DNA of 58,947 nt from Candidatus Doudnabacteria bacterium (lineage in GTDB: Bacteria > Patescibacteriota > Doudnabacteria > UBA920): positions 132,974 through 191,920 of the forward strand of contig JACRDK010000010.1 in assembly GCA_016218585.1 (NCBI GenBank), in the 5' to 3' direction. The stretch's first letter is position 1. Each line of letters begins with the position of its first letter. The position numbers and the translations under genes were made by a program. A model generated the notes under the pieces. That model was not told the DNA's origin, did not search any database, and worked only from the letters and a program-made list of their open reading frames with translations. This document shows, piece by piece, positions 15,034 through 22,622 of the stretch.

Positions 15034-15711
15034 ATGATAAAATTTGAAAACGTTATAAAAAGATATACCAGTCAAAAGGCCTTAGACGGCATAAATTTGC
15101 AAATTCACCATGGTGAATTTGTTTCTTTGGTTGGCCTTTCCGGCGCCGGAAAATCTACCTTGCTCAAGCTGATTATTGGAGAAGAGCGCATAGACGGTGG
15201 AAAAATTTTAATTGATGATGTTGATATAACCAAAGTCAAAAAAAGCGACCTGCCTTACTTGCGCCGCAAAATTGGCATGGTTTTCCAGGACATAAAGCTT
15301 TTGCCGAAAAGAACAGCTTTTGAAAACGTTGCTTTTGCTATGGAAGTTTGCGGGCACCGCAAAGACAAAATTGCCAAAGAGGTGCCGAAAATTTTGGAAT
15401 TAGTCGGCTTATTGCACAAAAAAGACAATTTCCCGAACGAAATGTCCGGCGGTGAAAAACAGCGCGTGGCTATTGCCAGAGCGCTTTCACATCGGCCGGT
15501 TTTATTGTTGGCAGACGAGCCAACAGGGAATTTAGACGAAGTAAATGCCGCAGAAGTTATTGACTTGCTGTTAAAGATTAACCAGTTAGGAACCACAGTT
15601 ATTTTGGCAACTCACGCCGCAGACTTGGTAAATAAAATAAAAAGGCGCGTAATCACCATCGAAGGCGGCAAAATTACTATTGAACAGCAAAAAGGGAAAT
15701 ATAAACTATAA
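15034..15711 (+). CDS. ftsE: FtsE, cell-division ABC ATPase
   Basis: 225 residues. Walker A GLSGAGKST, Q-loop, signature MSGGEKQRVAIARAL, Walker B LLLADEPTGNLD and H-loop ATHAAD are all present; KRYTSQKALDGINLQ at the start is typical of FtsE. With FtsX it activates peptidoglycan hydrolases at division, usually through an M23-type activator such as the one at 25.4-26.7 kb. Directly followed by ftsX. Confidence 0.95.
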   Translation: MIKFENVIKRYTSQKALDGINLQIHHGEFVSLVGLSGAGKSTLLKLIIGEERIDGGKILIDDVDITKVKKSDLPYLRRKIGMVFQDIKLLPKRTAFENVAFAMEVCGHRKDKIAKEVPKILELVGLLHKKDNFPNEMSGGEKQRVAIARALSHRPVLLLADEPTGNLDEVNAAEVIDLLLKINQLGTTVILATHAADLVNKIKRRVITIEGGKITIEQQKGKYKL

Positions 15712-15712
15712 C

Positions 15713-15801
15713 CGCGGAAACTCACGGAACTTAACGCTGAAAGACGCAGAAAACTGCAGTCTTCCGCGTTAGTCCGGGTAAAATTCCGCACCATTCAGCG
15801 A
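15713..15801 (+). repeat. Inverted word repeat between ftsE and ftsX
   Basis: CCGCGGAAACTCACGGAACTTAACGC-like words (read in pieces) at the left and GCGTTAGTCCGGGTAAAATTCCGC at the right, spanning the whole 92-nt gap. Confidence 0.5.
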
Positions 15802-15803
15802 TT

Positions 15804-16721
15804 ATGCTTGATTCCATTTCATTTTTTCGAATAATAAAAACCGGACTGACAAATTTTGGCAGAAATTTGTGGCTGTCTATGGCTGCGACTATGGTTATGA
15901 CAATAACCCTGGTTATTTTCTCCACGCTGTTTTTGTTGTTTATGATGACGAGTTATTCCCTAAAAACTATTCAGAATACCGTTGACATTAGCGTGTACTA
16001 CAAAATAGGTTTGCCGGAAGAACAGATTAATTTGGTTAAAACAGAACTTGCGACAGATAGCAGAATAAAGGACATATCTTATGTTTCGGCAATGCAGGCT
16101 TTTGATGACTTTAAATCCAAGCACCAGTCCGATCCGTTAATTACACAGTCGCTAAATGAGCTTACCGAAAATCCGCTGCCCGCAACCCTGCACGTAAAAA
16201 CTTATAACCTGGAAGATTATCCGGCAATTGCGGAAAAATTAAACTCTGACCAATATAAAGACTACATAGACAAGGTTAACTTTGAAGACAACCGTTTTAT
16301 AATTGAGCGGTTGAATAAAATTTTAAAGTTTATTGTTACTTTTGGCTTAGGTTTGGCGGGAGTTTTTGCCTTAATTGCGATTCTGGTTATTTATAATACT
16401 ATTACCTTAACCATTTACAATCGCAAAGAAGAAGTAGAGATTATGCGCCTTGTTGGCGCCACTAACTGGTATATTCGCGGACCGTTTTTAACCGAGAGCA
16501 TGCTTTATAGTTTATTGTCTACAATTATTACGGCATTGTTGTTTATTCCGGTGTTTACCAAGGTTATCCCCGTGGTCATTCAGTATATAAATCCACAGGT
16601 AAGCCTCTATAACAATAGCGTGGTTAATTTTGCTTATTTGTGTTTAGTTTTGTTTGGCATTGCTTTGGTTTTGTCCTTTGTTTCAACAATGATGGCAATT
16701 CGCAAATACCTCAAAATTTAG
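15804..16721 (+). CDS. ftsX: FtsX, cell-division ABC permease
   Basis: 305 residues with four membrane helices (about 21-48, 172-198, 218-245 region, 272-297) and an extracytoplasmic domain between helices 1 and 2 (about 55-165), as in the FtsX family. The motif YNRKEEVEIMRLVGATNWYI split over helix 2-3 loop is the FtsX signature. Partner of FtsE; the external loop is expected to contact a murein hydrolase activator. Confidence 0.93.
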   Translation: MLDSISFFRIIKTGLTNFGRNLWLSMAATMVMTITLVIFSTLFLLFMMTSYSLKTIQNTVDISVYYKIGLPEEQINLVKTELATDSRIKDISYVSAMQAFDDFKSKHQSDPLITQSLNELTENPLPATLHVKTYNLEDYPAIAEKLNSDQYKDYIDKVNFEDNRFIIERLNKILKFIVTFGLGLAGVFALIAILVIYNTITLTIYNRKEEVEIMRLVGATNWYIRGPFLTESMLYSLLSTIITALLFIPVFTKVIPVVIQYINPQVSLYNNSVVNFAYLCLVLFGIALVLSFVSTMMAIRKYLKI

Positions 16722-16757
16722 CATAATTATAGTGAATTTTAGGTTTTGCTGCTAAAC

Positions 16758-16785
16758 TTGCATAAATATTCATACAGTGTATACT
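16758..16785 (+). promoter_or_regulatory. Promoter downstream of ftsX
   Basis: TTGCAT 16758-16763, 16-nt spacer, TATACT 16780-16785. Confidence 0.5.
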
Positions 16786-16791
16786 AAGAAA

Positions 16792-16876
16792 GAGCCCTTA
16801 ATAGCTTCTGGCTGTTAGCTTATAGCTTTTAGTGAAATAGGACTGGGACTCTCTCCAAATTTGGGGAGTTTTTTTA
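16792..16876 (+). ncRNA. Candidate small RNA or attenuated leader
   Basis: Between the 16758-16785 promoter and a terminator (CTCTCC / GGGGAG stem, T7-run, 16849-16876) lies about 60 nt of AGCTTCTGGCTGTTAGCTTA-type words capable of forming AGC/GCT hairpins. No ORF. It may be a short independent RNA or a terminator-attenuator upstream of rplI. Confidence 0.4.
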
Positions 16877-16882
16877 TTTAAA

Positions 16883-16965
16883 AAATTAATTAACACGGAT
16901 TAAAACAAACAGATAGACACGGATATCGGTGTTAATCTGTTGTAAATCAGCGTCTATTATCTAAT
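16883..16965 (+). repeat. Inverted word repeat before rplI
   Basis: TAACACGGATTAAAACAAAC and ACAGATAGACACGGATATCG words followed by GTTAATCTGTTGTAAATCAG and CGTCTATTATC, reaching the rplI ATG at 16968. Confidence 0.55.
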
Positions 16966-16967
16966 AC

Positions 16968-17414
16968 ATGAAAGTTATTTTATTAAAAGATACGCCCGGA
17001 CAGGGTAAAAAAGGCGAGATAAAAGAGGTTAACGACGGATACGCCAACAATTTTTTAATTGCCAAAGGTTTTGCCCAAACAGCATCGCCCCAAATTCAGG
17101 CGCATGTGCAAAAAGAGAAAAAAGAAGCGGAAGCAAAAAAACAGAAAGAACTGGCTCGTTTGCAAAACGCTAAATTAGACTTGGAAAAGCGCAGCTTTGT
17201 GGTAAAAATAAAAGTTGGCGACAAAGGCCAAATATTTTCTGGCGTTCATGACAAAGACGTGGTGGCGGTTGTAAACAGTAAAACGGGTTTGGCCTTGGAA
17301 AAAAGCCAGGTGGAATTAGACAAGCCAATTAAAGAATTGGGCCAGCACAAAGTTAAGATTAAATTGGGGCCAAACTTAACGGCTATGGCTAGCTTAATTG
17401 TGGAGCCCGGGTAA
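16968..17414 (+). CDS. rplI: Ribosomal protein L9
   Basis: 148 residues. N-terminal domain [20 protein letters not shown] with [10 protein letters not shown] (binds 23S domain V), long connecting helix about 40-75, and C-terminal domain ending in [19 protein letters not shown]9 is often missing in some Patescibacteria groups, so its presence is taxonomically useful. Confidence 0.95.
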   Translation: MKVILLKDTPGQGKKGEIKEVNDGYANNFLIAKGFAQTASPQIQAHVQKEKKEAEAKKQKELARLQNAKLDLEKRSFVVKIKVGDKGQIFSGVHDKDVVAVVNSKTGLALEKSQVELDKPIKELGQHKVKIKLGPNLTAMASLIVEPG

Positions 17415-17425
17415 TTTAATTTTTT

Positions 17426-18076
17426 ATGGATGAAATAAAACAAAATTTATGGGTGGCTAACCCAAAGTTAAAAATTTTACTCCTGGTATTTATTTTTATA
17501 TTTTTGTTTAGCGGAGTTGGCCTGGTGGTATTTGCCCAAATGCAAAACAGTTATCGCCAGCAAATTTATCAGGAGACAGTAGATTCTTTGCCAAAACACC
17601 AAGCCGGAGCATCGGAGAATCAGAGTGTCGGGGAATCAGATGTCTCAAATTGGAAAACTTATAAAAATGATCAGTATGGGTTTGAGTTAAAATATCCGCA
17701 AGATTGGGCTAGCCCAATAGACAATAGTCAAAATATTGAATTAGGTTGTCCAAGAGTTGAATCTGAAGCCGGCCCCAGATGCCCATTGCAAATAGAAGTT
17801 TCCACAAAAAAATCAAAGAGTGATTATATTAAAACGCTCCAATTAACAGCTTTTAAAGATAGCGATAAAATAATTAATCAGAAGGGTTCGGATATTATAG
17901 CAAGTGTTGTTAATAATGTTGATGCCATAACTTACCGTGATGCCGGGATGTGCACTTATACTCATACAGTATTTTTTGGATCAAATCAAATTTTTTCTTT
18001 TGTCGATAACTGTGAACATTATCAGAACAACGGAGTTTACGCTAAGATTGCGGCAACCTTTAAATTTACAAAGTAA
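17426..18076 (+). CDS. Membrane-anchored protein, PsbP-like region
   Basis: 216 residues, 12 nt after rplI. One membrane helix at about 15-38, then a hydrophilic linker to about 75, then an extracytoplasmic domain beginning WKTYKNDQYGFELKYPQDW. That motif is common to PsbP-like/secreted lipoprotein-type domains of unknown role. Three cysteines in the domain (GCPRV, RCPL, MCTYTH) could form disulfides. No lipobox. Function unknown. Confidence 0.6.
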   Translation: MDEIKQNLWVANPKLKILLLVFIFIFLFSGVGLVVFAQMQNSYRQQIYQETVDSLPKHQAGASENQSVGESDVSNWKTYKNDQYGFELKYPQDWASPIDNSQNIELGCPRVESEAGPRCPLQIEVSTKKSKSDYIKTLQLTAFKDSDKIINQKGSDIIASVVNNVDAITYRDAGMCTYTHTVFFGSNQIFSFVDNCEHYQNNGVYAKIAATFKFTK

Positions 18077-18087
18077 TTTGTTTTAAA

Positions 18088-18122
18088 TTCTTAATTCTTA
18101 ATTCCTAAAATCTTAAATTATC
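18088..18122 (+). repeat. Word repeat before pyrG
   Basis: TTCTTAATTCTTAATTCCTA and further variants directly before the pyrG ATG. Confidence 0.45.
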
Positions 18123-18123
18123 T

Positions 18124-19821
18124 ATGTCCTACCACATCAAGCCGCGCAAGGCCAAAAAACTCAATACAAAATTTATCTTCGTTTCCGGTGGAGTTATTTC
18201 TTCCGTTGGAAAAGGCGTAACCACGGCCTCTTTGGCTGCCCTGCTTGAATCCCGCGGGTATGTTGTCGCGCCGGTTAAAATGGATGCCTATTTGAATGTG
18301 GATGCCGGGACGATCCGTCCTCAGGAGCACGGGGAAGTTTTTGTAACTAAAGACGGGATGGAAACCGACCAGGACTTGGGCAATTATGAACGGTTTATGA
18401 ATACCGATTTGTCCAGTTCCAACTACTTAACCAATGGCCAGCTGTATCAGCATATTATTCAAAAAGAGCGCAATTTTGAATATGACGGGGAAGACGTGGA
18501 AGTTGCCATGCACGTACCGGAAGAAATTATCCGCCGTTTGGAAAAAGCCGCGCAAGAACGCAAAGCAGATTTTGTAATTGCGGAAATCGGCGGAACAGTA
18601 GGGGAGTATCAAAATATTTTGTTCGTGGAAGCAAACCGCATTATGAAGTACCGCGACGGCCGCGATGTTTTGCATGTCCACGTTGCTTATTTGCCAACCC
18701 CTCCGTCTGTGGGAGAAATGAAGAGCAAGCCGGCGCAAACTTCGGTTAAGTTGTTAATTTCCAGCGGCATTCAGCCGGACTTCTTGGTTGCCCGCGCGGA
18801 AAAACCGGTGGATGACCGCCGCAAGGAAACATTGGCCTGGACCTGCAACATTCCCGCTTCGCACATAATTGCCGCTCCTAACGCTGATTCAATTTATCGC
18901 GTGCCATTGAATTTTGACCAACAAAAGTTTACGGATAAAATTTTGGAAAAGTTTGGCATGAAGTCAAAAAAGAGCGATATGAAAAAGTGGAAAGACCTGG
19001 CTTCCAAAATTACCCACGTAAACAATTCCAAGAAGTCTGTAGAAATTGCCGTGGTTGGCAAATATTACGAGACCGGAGCTTACAAATTAGCAGACGTGTA
19101 TATTTCCGTGGTGGAAGCCATAAAACACGGTTCCTGGGCTAATAACATTAAGGCTAATCTTCACTGGATCTCCAGCTTAGACATAGAAAAACATGGCGCG
19201 AAAAAAATCTTAAGCGAATTTGACGGGATTGTTGTTCCCGGAGGTTTTGGCAGCAGGGGAACAGAAGGAATGATTCAAACCATCCAATATGCCCGCGAAA
19301 ATAAAATCCCATATTTGGGATTATGCTATGGTATGCAAATGGCAACTATTGAATTTGCCCGCAATGTCGCCAAGTTAAAGAAGGCTAATACTACAGAAGT
19401 TGATGACGATACCCCGCATCCGGTTATTCATATTATGCCGGATCAGGAAAAGAAATTGCTTAATCGCGAATATGGGGCAACCATGCGCTTGGGCGGCTGG
19501 GATTGCATAATTACCCGCGGCACCGTTACCGAGAAGGCGTATTTAGACAGCGGCCTTATAAAGAAAACCGGTAAAGCTAAAATTAGCGAACGCCACCGCC
19601 ACCGCTTTGAATTTAATAATCAATTCAGACAGCAGTTGGAGGAAGCCGGGCTGGTAATTTCCGGAACAACTCCTGACGGCAAGCTAGTGGAAATTATTGA
19701 ATTAAAAGACCACCCATATTTTGTAGCTAGCCAATTCCATCCGGAATTTCAGTCGCGTCCAATGTCGCCGCATCCGTTGTTTGCCGGTTTTGTAAAAGCC
19801 GTGGTTAAACTCAAGAAGTAG
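18124..19821 (+). CDS. pyrG: CTP synthase
   Basis: 565 residues. The N-terminal synthetase domain has FVSGGVISSVGKGVTTAS and KMDAYLNVDAGTIRPQEHGE; the C-terminal class I glutaminase domain has PGGFGSRG and the nucleophile Cys in GLCYGMQMA, with the H-E pair in FHPEFQSRP. It makes CTP from UTP, ATP and glutamine. GLCYGMQ replaces the more usual GICLGMQ. A rho-independent terminator follows. Confidence 0.97.
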   Translation: MSYHIKPRKAKKLNTKFIFVSGGVISSVGKGVTTASLAALLESRGYVVAPVKMDAYLNVDAGTIRPQEHGEVFVTKDGMETDQDLGNYERFMNTDLSSSNYLTNGQLYQHIIQKERNFEYDGEDVEVAMHVPEEIIRRLEKAAQERKADFVIAEIGGTVGEYQNILFVEANRIMKYRDGRDVLHVHVAYLPTPPSVGEMKSKPAQTSVKLLISSGIQPDFLVARAEKPVDDRRKETLAWTCNIPASHIIAAPNADSIYRVPLNFDQQKFTDKILEKFGMKSKKSDMKKWKDLASKITHVNNSKKSVEIAVVGKYYETGAYKLADVYISVVEAIKHGSWANNIKANLHWISSLDIEKHGAKKILSEFDGIVVPGGFGSRGTEGMIQTIQYARENKIPYLGLCYGMQMATIEFARNVAKLKKANTTEVDDDTPHPVIHIMPDQEKKLLNREYGATMRLGGWDCIITRGTVTEKAYLDSGLIKKTGKAKISERHRHRFEFNNQFRQQLEEAGLVISGTTPDGKLVEIIELKDHPYFVASQFHPEFQSRPMSPHPLFAGFVKAVVKLKK

Positions 19822-19830
19822 AAAGTAAAT

Positions 19831-19872
19831 AAAAATATCCCGCGGCCGATTTCTCGGACGCGGGATATTTAA
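19831..19872. terminator. Bidirectional terminator
   Basis: AAATATCCCGCG and CGCGGGATATTT, perfect 12-bp stem with inner GCCGA/TCGGA pairing; separates convergent pyrG and rpmA. Confidence 0.85.
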
Positions 19873-19880
19873 TTTCTAAA

Positions 19881-20168
19881 CTATTTTTTTACGGAAGGAG
19901 TAACATTTACCACTCTGGTGCGGCGAAGATTGCCGTGGAATTTTTTAACCATTTTGCTTTGGAATTTTACCATACCATCGCTTAAAGCATAGAGGGTAGA
20001 ATCGCCACCAATTTCCACATTCTTACCTGGGTGATATTTGGTGCCTTTTTGGCGGACAATAACTTGTCCTTTTTTTACGGCCTGATCGCCGAAAATTTTA
20101 ACGCCTAAGCGTTTTGATACTGAGTCGCGGCCTAAACTGGTACTGCCGCCTGCTTTTTTATGGGCCAT
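19881..20168 (-). CDS. rpmA: Ribosomal protein L27
   Basis: 95 residues from the ATG at 20168 (MAHKKAGGS), which is the conserved L27 start; the ORF extends upstream only through repeat sequence. [18 protein letters not shown] and [10 protein letters not shown] are diagnostic. It starts directly at MAHKK with no cleavable extension of the Firmicutes type, so no protease-processing step is needed. L27 contacts the peptidyl transferase centre. The partner L21 gene is not beside it. Confidence 0.96.
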   Translation of the reverse strand: MAHKKAGGSTSLGRDSVSKRLGVKIFGDQAVKKGQVIVRQKGTKYHPGKNVEIGGDSTLYALSDGMVKFQSKMVKKFHGNLRRTRVVNVTPSVKK

Positions 20169-20171
20169 AAT

Positions 20172-20251
20172 TCTCCACGAATTCACTAATAGCACGAATT
20201 ACACGAAATCAGTATTAGTGATATTTGCGTCAATTCGTGAGTTAGTGGATA
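20172..20251 (-). repeat. Inverted word repeat upstream of rpmA
   Basis: CACGAATTCACTAATAGCAC and ATTACACGAAATCAGTATTA words followed by TCAATTCGTGAGTTAGTGGA; occupies the whole spacer between rpmA and the methyltransferase gene. Confidence 0.6.
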
Positions 20252-20252
20252 A

Positions 20253-21593
20253 TTAAATTTTTTCAAAAATGACTATTTCTCTGGCAACAACCTGGTCTTT
20301 GCGGTCATAAATCGCGGTAGAGCGATCTGTGAGCTTTAAAAACTTCATTTTTTTTGCCAAATTCGGAGAAATAATATCCACTAAATTATATCCTAAAGGC
20401 TTAATAAAGTCAAGACTGGGGAGCATTTCGTAAGTCTCGCGGGTCTTTTTATAGGCCGGAATACACATAACAATTCTACCTTTTGAGGGCAGGAGATTGG
20501 CAAATTCTTTTAGGCAGTCTTGATAGAGAGAGGTTAAATCTTTAAAATTTTGCTCAATTTCGCCCTGTTTTGGGTAGCTTCCGTAAATAGGCCCTAAGGT
20601 ACCCTCGCTTACCACAGCGCATACTTTTTGAGCTGCTAAAAGTTTGGGTATCTCCCGGGCGTCAGCAGTTTCTAAATGGTATTTGCCGGGGGAAATTTTA
20701 TAGCGGTTTCTAAACCACTCCAAATTTTGTTCGCTGCCCTTAATGGCTTTTTTATTTATGTCGCTGCCAAGCATTTTATAGCCAAGCAAAATTCCTTCCT
20801 GGAGCAGGGTACCAATGCCGCAGAATGGGTCTAAGATGGTGTCGTTTGGCTTGCAATTGGCAAGATTAATCATAATTTGCGCAACTTTTGGCGGGATCAT
20901 TCCTTGCTTTTCGTCTCTGGCCGGGCGTTGGTAGTCGCGGCGGCCGTAGTCTTCAAAATCCTGTACGGCAATAGTTTTGGCGGTGTAAACAACATCGTTG
21001 CCGGCTAAAATGCAGATTTCCGCCCCTTTTTGCAGCAGTAAATTTTTTGTAACAACAACGGAAGCTAAGGCCAGGGAATTGAACTCCGGCAACACCAAAC
21101 GCACGCTGGCACCGGTTTCTGTGAGTCCTTTTTTTATCATCATCCCTAAGCGTTTTGGTTCTGAAAAAATATTATTGCTGTGTCCAAAATCGCTTTCCTT
21201 GCCGGGCTGACGAACCGGGCCTTTTAACAAATCCATATTTAAAAGATAGATGCTAAGCCCAAATTGCACCTTGCCCTTGTATTCTTTAAAAAATTGTTTT
21301 TTTAAAACGCTCGGTTTGAAGTAATGTTTTAGAGCAAAGTTTACCGAATCGGCTTCACGTTTTTTTACCACATCAACAACTTCCAGTATTTTTATTATGC
21401 CGCCAAGCTTTCGCTGCATTTTTTCGGCATTTATCGGGGCCTCCGATTCAATAACCATAACCTCCGGAGAGCTTTCCAGAACCTTAACCGGCGCGCCGGT
21501 TAATCCTAAAGAAACGTCCGGTTTTTCCAAAACCGCGACTAGTTCAGCGACTGATAAGGTATAAACCCTACCTAACACGAAAGCATATTTCAT
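20253..21593 (-). CDS. Trm11-like RNA/DNA methyltransferase
   Basis: 446 residues. The C-terminal half is a Rossmann methyltransferase with motif I LDPFCGIGTLLQEG at about residue 255 and an acidic motif II (GSDINKKAIKGSEQN). This arrangement, with a preceding IPPKVAQIMINLA helix, matches the archaeal/eukaryotic Trm11 (tRNA G10) family. The N-terminal region is the right size for a THUMP-like RNA-binding domain but has only weak similarity. Motif IV, usually (D/N)PP(Y/F), reads EGTLGPIYG here, so the exact substrate or even activity is uncertain. Confidence 0.75.
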   Translation of the reverse strand: MKYAFVLGRVYTLSVAELVAVLEKPDVSLGLTGAPVKVLESSPEVMVIESEAPINAEKMQRKLGGIIKILEVVDVVKKREADSVNFALKHYFKPSVLKKQFFKEYKGKVQFGLSIYLLNMDLLKGPVRQPGKESDFGHSNNIFSEPKRLGMMIKKGLTETGASVRLVLPEFNSLALASVVVTKNLLLQKGAEICILAGNDVVYTAKTIAVQDFEDYGRRDYQRPARDEKQGMIPPKVAQIMINLANCKPNDTILDPFCGIGTLLQEGILLGYKMLGSDINKKAIKGSEQNLEWFRNRYKISPGKYHLETADAREIPKLLAAQKVCAVVSEGTLGPIYGSYPKQGEIEQNFKDLTSLYQDCLKEFANLLPSKGRIVMCIPAYKKTRETYEMLPSLDFIKPLGYNLVDIISPNLAKKMKFLKLTDRSTAIYDRKDQVVAREIVIFEKI

Positions 21594-21614
21594 CCCAGTA
21601 TTTTTATATTATGA

Positions 21615-21620
21615 TATAAT
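21615..21620 (+). promoter_or_regulatory. -10 box of leaderless gene
   Basis: TATAAT ending 10 nt before the ATG at 21631. Confidence 0.5.
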
Positions 21621-21630
21621 TAATCTAGAA

Positions 21631-22044
21631 ATGTATAGCTATGAGGAAATAAAAGATTGGCTAAAAGAAAATAAGCGGCAGTTAGTGCTGGCTGTCTGTT
21701 TTATATTAGTATTTTTGGTTGGTTTCGGTTCGGGAAGGTTTGAACGGGAAATGCGCAGGGATAGACAAAAACCACTAACTAATTATACCACACAAACTAA
21801 AGAAAAGCCATTAAATCAGGAGGGGACTGAGGCAGTAAATACAGATAAGCCGAAGGCCGCGGCGCCTATAGTTGCCGGCATCGCTACCACCGCGGAAGAA
21901 TGTGTGGTTAAAGGAAATATTTCCTCAGCAAAGAAAATCTATCATATTGCCGGCGGGGCTTTTTATAAGACAGTTAAGCCGGAACAGTGTTTTAAGACAG
22001 AAGCCGAGGCTCAAGCAGCCGGATTTGTGAAGTCGCAGAGGTAA
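21631..22044 (+). CDS. Membrane-anchored sunset-domain protein
   Basis: 137 residues: N-terminal helix at about 15-35, a low-complexity linker to about 90, and a C-terminal domain CVVKGNISSAKKIYHIAGGA (read to 20 residues) that then continues with FYKTVKPEQCFKTEAEAQAAGF. This C-terminal pattern is the 'sunset' domain found attached to nucleases and secreted proteins. Two cysteines could form a disulfide. Divergent from the methyltransferase. Transcribed from a TATAAT box 10 nt upstream, so essentially leaderless. Confidence 0.75.
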   Translation: MYSYEEIKDWLKENKRQLVLAVCFILVFLVGFGSGRFEREMRRDRQKPLTNYTTQTKEKPLNQEGTEAVNTDKPKAAAPIVAGIATTAEECVVKGNISSAKKIYHIAGGAFYKTVKPEQCFKTEAEAQAAGFVKSQR

Positions 22045-22076
22045 TTGTTTAAAAGTTGGTCAGCCGCTTAAAGCGG

Positions 22077-22105
22077 TTGACTTTTTTATTATAGTATTGT
22101 ATAAT
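22077..22105 (+). promoter_or_regulatory. Near-consensus promoter of the structured RNA
   Basis: TTGACT 22077-22082, 17-nt spacer, TATAAT 22100-22105. Transcription would start near 22112. Confidence 0.85.
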
Positions 22106-22111
22106 CTTGAA

Positions 22112-22610
22112 AGATTGCAGGGCTTTCTCGAGTAATGCGAGATGCTCGCTGTTAGGTTGGAACATCAGCCGTAAAGAACCTTAGGGCTCTCCGCCCAAGG
22201 ATCGCCTAACAGGTTGAATAGCAGAAGGAGGAATAAGGTTGTTTGTCATGGGCTATAGTGGAATGCCTGCAAACAACTTTTGGATCGCACGTCTTTCCCA
22301 GCAGGGGAATGTGGGCGCTGACGTTCGCTGAACCTCCTCCTTCTGCTCGCGCGGAATTTTACCAGAGACTCTGTGGATACTGAGTCCCACAGGTAAAGTC
22401 TCGGGACTTTAAAGTAGATGCGTAATTTCTGTCGGTTGTTGCTTTGTTACCTTCTAACTACCGACACGCTGCCGCAACTGTGCGGATACTTAAAAGTCCT
22501 TTCGCTAGGCGGGAAGAAGATTGGTGGTAGAACGTGTGTGGATCGGACACATTGCTTCTGCCTGCTTCTTTCCGCCTCGATGATTAACATTGAGGCGGAT
22601 TTGTTTTTTA
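22112..22610 (+). ncRNA. Large structured RNA, family unknown
   Basis: About 500 nt with strong base-pairing and no convincing long ORF. Perfect helices: CTGTTAGG/CCTAACAG (22149 and 22205) enclosing a CCTT-GGGC/GCCC-AAGG hairpin; AGCAGAAGGAGG/CCTCCTTCTGCT (22220 and 22336) enclosing GTTGTTTG/CAAACAAC and a TTCCC/GGGAA hairpin; CTGTGG/CCACAG; TGTCGGT/ACCGACA; GGACTTT/AAAGTCC; and GGCGGGAAGAAG/CTTCTTTCCGCC. Its 3' end is a terminator (CCGCCTC/GAGGCGG, then T-runs to 22622) that shares CCGCC with the preceding helix. I could not match it to RNase P RNA, tmRNA, 6S or SRP RNA signatures. A 30-codon ORF from TTG 22239 with an AAGGAGG site lies inside; it may be a leader peptide. Confidence 0.55.
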
Positions 22611-22622
22611 TAATTTTTTTAT
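22572..22622 (+). terminator. Terminator / possible attenuator before desulfurase gene
   Basis: CCGCCTC and GAGGCGG arms (loop GATGATTAACATT), then T-rich to base 22622. Its 5' arm CCGCC can alternatively pair with GGCGG at about 22509, an antiterminator-like choice. It ends right at the start codon of the next gene. Confidence 0.7.

Noticed and set aside
22112-22610. T-box or tmRNA assignment for the structured RNA
   Set aside because: GGTGGTAGAACGTG near 22516 is only loosely like a T-box and there is no specifier hairpin or T-loop; tmRNA 5' and 3' signatures are missing.
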